A stretch of DNA of 64,000 nucleotides from Sphaerisporangium corydalis (lineage in GTDB: Bacteria; Actinomycetota; Actinomycetes; Streptosporangiales; Streptosporangiaceae): positions 177,667-241,666 of the forward strand of contig NZ_JANZYP010000004.1 of NCBI RefSeq assembly GCF_025506355.1. The letters are read 5' to 3'. Below are positions 60,917 through 64,000 of the stretch, one piece after another (within the stretch, counting starts at the first letter, position 1; every line of letters starts with the position of its first letter). A program made the position numbers and the translations under genes. The notes below the pieces were generated by a model, which worked only from the letters and a program-made list of their open reading frames with translations, did not search any database and was not told where the DNA came from.

Positions 60917-62746
60917 ATGGCCATGCTGGGATCACGTGGCTCCTTCGAGGACCCGCCGTCCGCCCGGAGATCGGCCGTCCTGCTGGCGCTGCGCCACTAC
61001 GGCAGGGAGCTGCTGCGCCAGTGGCCGGTCGCCCTGCCCGCGCTGTTCCTCCCCGCCGCGGGCAACACCTGCCTGTTCTACCTGGCGCCGCTGGCGGTGG
61101 GCGGGATCGTGGGCCGGCTGTCCGCCGGCGAGGACGCCACCCTCGCCGTGCTCCTGCCGTACGTGCTCGCCTTCGGCGGGCTGCTGCTCGCGGGCGAGAT
61201 CCTGTGGCGGGTGGCCCTGCACTTCGTGAACCGCGCGGAGGCCCGGGGCATGGAGCGGCTCGGCGTGACGGGCATGGACGAGCTGCTGGCCAAGGACGCC
61301 GCGTTCTTCCACGACAACTTCGCCGGCGCGCTGACCAAGCGGGTGCTGAGCTTCTCCGGCGGGTTCGAGGGCTTCATGGACACGCTCACGTTCTCGATCG
61401 TGGCCAAGGTGGTGCCGCTGGGGTTCGCCTCGGTGGTGCTGTGGCGGTACCACCCGCTGCTGGTCGTCGTCCTGGTGGGCCTCATCATGGTCACCGGTGT
61501 CCTGGTCGCCCCGCTCATCCGCCGCCGCCAGCGGCTGGTGGACCTGCGTGAAGCCGCCAAGGTACGGGTGTCGGGGCACGTCGCCGACGTGCTGTCCAAC
61601 ATGGACACGGTCCGCGCGTTCGCGGCCGAGGACCGCGAGGCCCTGGAGCACCGCTCCCGGCTCGCCGAGCAGCGCAGGCTGACGGTCCGTTCCTGGGACT
61701 ACGGCAATCTGCGGGTGGACACCGTCGTCGCCCCGCTGTCGATCATCACCAGCACCGCCGGCCTGCTCCTCGCCGTCGCCCTGCGCGGCGGCCTGGGCGT
61801 GGAGGCGATCGTGGTGACCTTCAGCTACTACACGACCTCGATCGGCATCATGTTCGACTTCAACCAGATCTACCGCCGCATGGAGAGCGTGCTCACCGAG
61901 TCCGCCCAGTTCACCGAGCTCCTGCTCACCCCGCCCGGCGTGACCGACCCCGACGAGCCGCAGCCGCTGCGCCCGGCCGACGCCGGGGTCCGGTTCGAGC
62001 GGGTGAGGTTCGCGCACGCCGGCAACCCGCTCCTGTTCGACGGCCTTGACCTGCGCATCGCCACCGGCACCAAGATCGGGCTGGTCGGCCGGTCCGGCGG
62101 CGGCAAGACCACCCTCACCCGGCTGCTGCTGCGTCTCATGGACATCGACGGCGGCCGGATCCTGATCGGCGGCCAGGACATCGCCCTGCTCCGCCAGGCC
62201 GACCTGCGCAGCCTGATCGCCTACGTCCCGCAGGAACCCGCCATGTTCCACCGGTCGCTGCGCGACAACATCGCCTTCGCCCGGCCGGGTGCCACCGACG
62301 CCGAGATCCGCCGGGCCGCGCGGGCGGCGCACGTCACCGAGTTCGCCGAGGCCCTGCCGGACGGCTTCGACACGCTGGTCGGTGAGCGCGGCGTGAAGCT
62401 CTCCGGTGGCCAGCGGCAGCGTGTCGCCCTGGCCCGCGCCATCGTGCGCGACGCGCCGATCCTGTTGCTGGACGAGGCCACGAGCGCGCTGGACTCCGAG
62501 AGCGAGATCCTCGTGCAGGAGGCGCTGTGGGCCCTGATGCGCGACCGCACCGCACTGGTGGTCGCGCACCGGCTGAGCACCGTCGTCCGCATGGACCGCC
62601 TGATCGTGCTCGACCAGGGCCGCATCGTGGAGCAGGGCGACCACCGCGAACTGCTCCAGGCCGAGGGGCCGTACGCCCGCCTGTGGCACCACCAGTCCGG
62701 CGGTTTCCTCGCCGAGGAGGACGCCTCGGACGCCGTCCACCGCTGA
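60917..62746 (+). CDS. ABC exporter (fused membrane and ATPase domains)
   Basis: 609 residues. Six membrane helices about 20-310 (FYLAPLAVGGIVG, VLLPYVLAFGGLLLAGEILW, VVVLVGLIMVTGVLVAPLI, SIITSTAGLLLAVALRGGLG) and an ATPase about 355-590: Walker A GLVGRSGGGKTTLTRLLL, Q-loop YVPQEPAMF, signature VKLSGGQRQRVALARAIV, Walker B ILLLDEATSALDSE, H-loop VVAHRLST. It is a half transporter that would act as a homodimer. ATG 60917 lies three bases after GGAGGGGCGG; ATG 60923 is also possible. No operon partner; substrate unknown (lipid, drug or peptide). Confidence 0.9.
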   Translation: MAMLGSRGSFEDPPSARRSAVLLALRHYGRELLRQWPVALPALFLPAAGNTCLFYLAPLAVGGIVGRLSAGEDATLAVLLPYVLAFGGLLLAGEILWRVALHFVNRAEARGMERLGVTGMDELLAKDAAFFHDNFAGALTKRVLSFSGGFEGFMDTLTFSIVAKVVPLGFASVVLWRYHPLLVVVLVGLIMVTGVLVAPLIRRRQRLVDLREAAKVRVSGHVADVLSNMDTVRAFAAEDREALEHRSRLAEQRRLTVRSWDYGNLRVDTVVAPLSIITSTAGLLLAVALRGGLGVEAIVVTFSYYTTSIGIMFDFNQIYRRMESVLTESAQFTELLLTPPGVTDPDEPQPLRPADAGVRFERVRFAHAGNPLLFDGLDLRIATGTKIGLVGRSGGGKTTLTRLLLRLMDIDGGRILIGGQDIALLRQADLRSLIAYVPQEPAMFHRSLRDNIAFARPGATDAEIRRAARAAHVTEFAEALPDGFDTLVGERGVKLSGGQRQRVALARAIVRDAPILLLDEATSALDSESEILVQEALWALMRDRTALVVAHRLSTVVRMDRLIVLDQGRIVEQGDHRELLQAEGPYARLWHHQSGGFLAEEDASDAVHR

Positions 62747-62853
62747 CGCGCGCGCCGCGAGAATCCGCAAAGAGGTGTCAAGGTCCCTGCAAGCGATCCC
62801 GCCTACAACTGAATGGAGACGGAAGAGCCCACCATCCACGGGGACTGAGGACC

Positions 62854-63363
62854 ATGAAGAGCTCACCGCGCCACACCGGACTGAAGATCGCCTCCGCCGC
62901 CGGGCTGCTGTCCCTGGCCATCGTGGGCGCGGCCCCGGCCGCCGGTGCCACGTCGGCCACCGCGTCCCGGTACATCTCCGGCACTCTCGTGATCGAGACC
63001 AACGACTACGAGCCTGGCTTCTGGGCCGACGACGAGCACTGCAAGACGACGATCCGGCTGTCGCGCCTCGTCACGGACGCGAGGGCCGTCAGCTACCGCC
63101 CCTCCGCCAAGTGCGGCGGTGAGATCCGCACCGAGGTCTTCGCCACCCACAAGATCGCGTACGGTGGGAACATCCTCACCACCGGGCGCGTCGACTTCTA
63201 CGAAGGCGCCAGCTCCAACACCAACGAGCTGTCCCACAGCGTCGCCTACCAGTTCTACCTGTGGGCCGGCGAGTCGACCACGCGGTCGATCAAGGTCTGG
63301 AACCTCAGGGAAGGCGAGCGACGCGACTGGGCGCTCGTCACCTACCACGTCACCAACGCCTGA
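62854..63363 (+). CDS. Small secreted protein, function unknown
   Basis: 169 residues. Signal peptide about 1-32 (KIASAAGLLSLAIVGAAPAAGA), mature part about 137 residues with two Cys (DEHCKTT, SAKCGGE) likely to form a disulfide, and many beta-strand-type segments (YISGTLVIETND, AYQFYLWAGESTTRSIKVWNL). It looks like a compact extracellular beta-sandwich. I recognise no family. ATG 62854; no close neighbour on the same strand within 90 bp. Confidence 0.72.
   Translation: MKSSPRHTGLKIASAAGLLSLAIVGAAPAAGATSATASRYISGTLVIETNDYEPGFWADDEHCKTTIRLSRLVTDARAVSYRPSAKCGGEIRTEVFATHKIAYGGNILTTGRVDFYEGASSNTNELSHSVAYQFYLWAGESTTRSIKVWNLREGERRDWALVTYHVTNA

Positions 63364-64000
<637 letters not shown>

Overview
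This 64 kb window is chromosomal DNA from a very GC-rich actinomycete. Codon use is strongly G/C at third positions, starts are often GTG, genes in operons overlap by ATGA or GTGA, and there is an F420-type (LLM) oxidoreductase, a SARP regulator and an ECF sigma factor. The thiopeptide leader peptides resemble those known from Planobispora/Nonomuraea-type producers, so a Streptosporangiales genus is my best guess (inference). No tRNA, rRNA, CRISPR array, transposase or phage gene was seen.

Left flank (1-10 kb): the 5' part of an FHA-domain protein, a small secreted-peptide candidate, an ECF sigma factor coupled to a membrane-anchored CU044_5270-type partner, and a beta-ketoadipate island. In that island a double IclR regulator is divergent from pcaI-J-F-H-G, with a palindromic operator and a TATAAT box between them. 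pcaB and pcaC/D/L are absent. Two small membrane proteins follow.

Thiopeptide cluster (10.2-23.4 kb): two divergent precursor genes share a leader type and a 30-bp promoter element. A LuxR-type regulator carries a TTA codon. A six-gene overlapping operon encodes the split LanB dehydratase (glutamylation protein and elimination protein), the pyridine-forming cycloaddition enzyme, the azoline dehydrogenase, the leader-binding ThiF-like protein and the YcaO cyclodehydratase. Both core peptides place the two ring-forming serines at positions 1 and 14. This predicts a 38-membered macrocycle, larger than the 26/29/32/35-membered rings I know of. No transporter, tailoring enzyme or resistance gene is visible, so the set is minimal, like the lactazole cluster.

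Middle (23.6-28.5 kb): a MerR regulator and a large secreted multidomain GH87-like alpha-glucanase with a clear promoter and a TGCAAGA-T-TCTTGCA operator.

Second biosynthetic cluster (29.0-52.1 kb): a SARP regulator, two carrier proteins, two stand-alone AMP-forming ligases/adenylation proteins, one A-PCP didomain, an ATP-grasp ligase, a glutamine-cyclotransferase-like protein, an aldehyde dehydrogenase, a TauD-type oxygenase, a PLP aminotransferase, a cupin, GNATs (one fused to an aldose epimerase), an MFS exporter, an LLM-BtpA-SIS trio and a caspase-fold-like protein with a zinc ribbon. There is no condensation domain. Three minus-strand operons start from promoters with TTGCA-N6-TTGCA direct repeats at 11-bp spacing followed at a constant distance by a -10-like hexamer, as expected for SARP binding. 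This is the best candidate for an undescribed pathway besides the thiopeptide.

Right flank (52.3-64 kb): a DnaQ-type exonuclease with BRCT domain behind a hairpin that pairs with its ribosome-binding site; a sugar regulon (ROK kinase, LacI repressor, XylG/H-type ABC transporter and lipoprotein) with GACAACGTTGTC operators; an ABC exporter; a small secreted protein; and the start of an aldo/keto reductase. Throughout the window, genes carry in-frame short tandem repeats in linkers and tails, and several gene ends are duplicated just beyond their stop codon.
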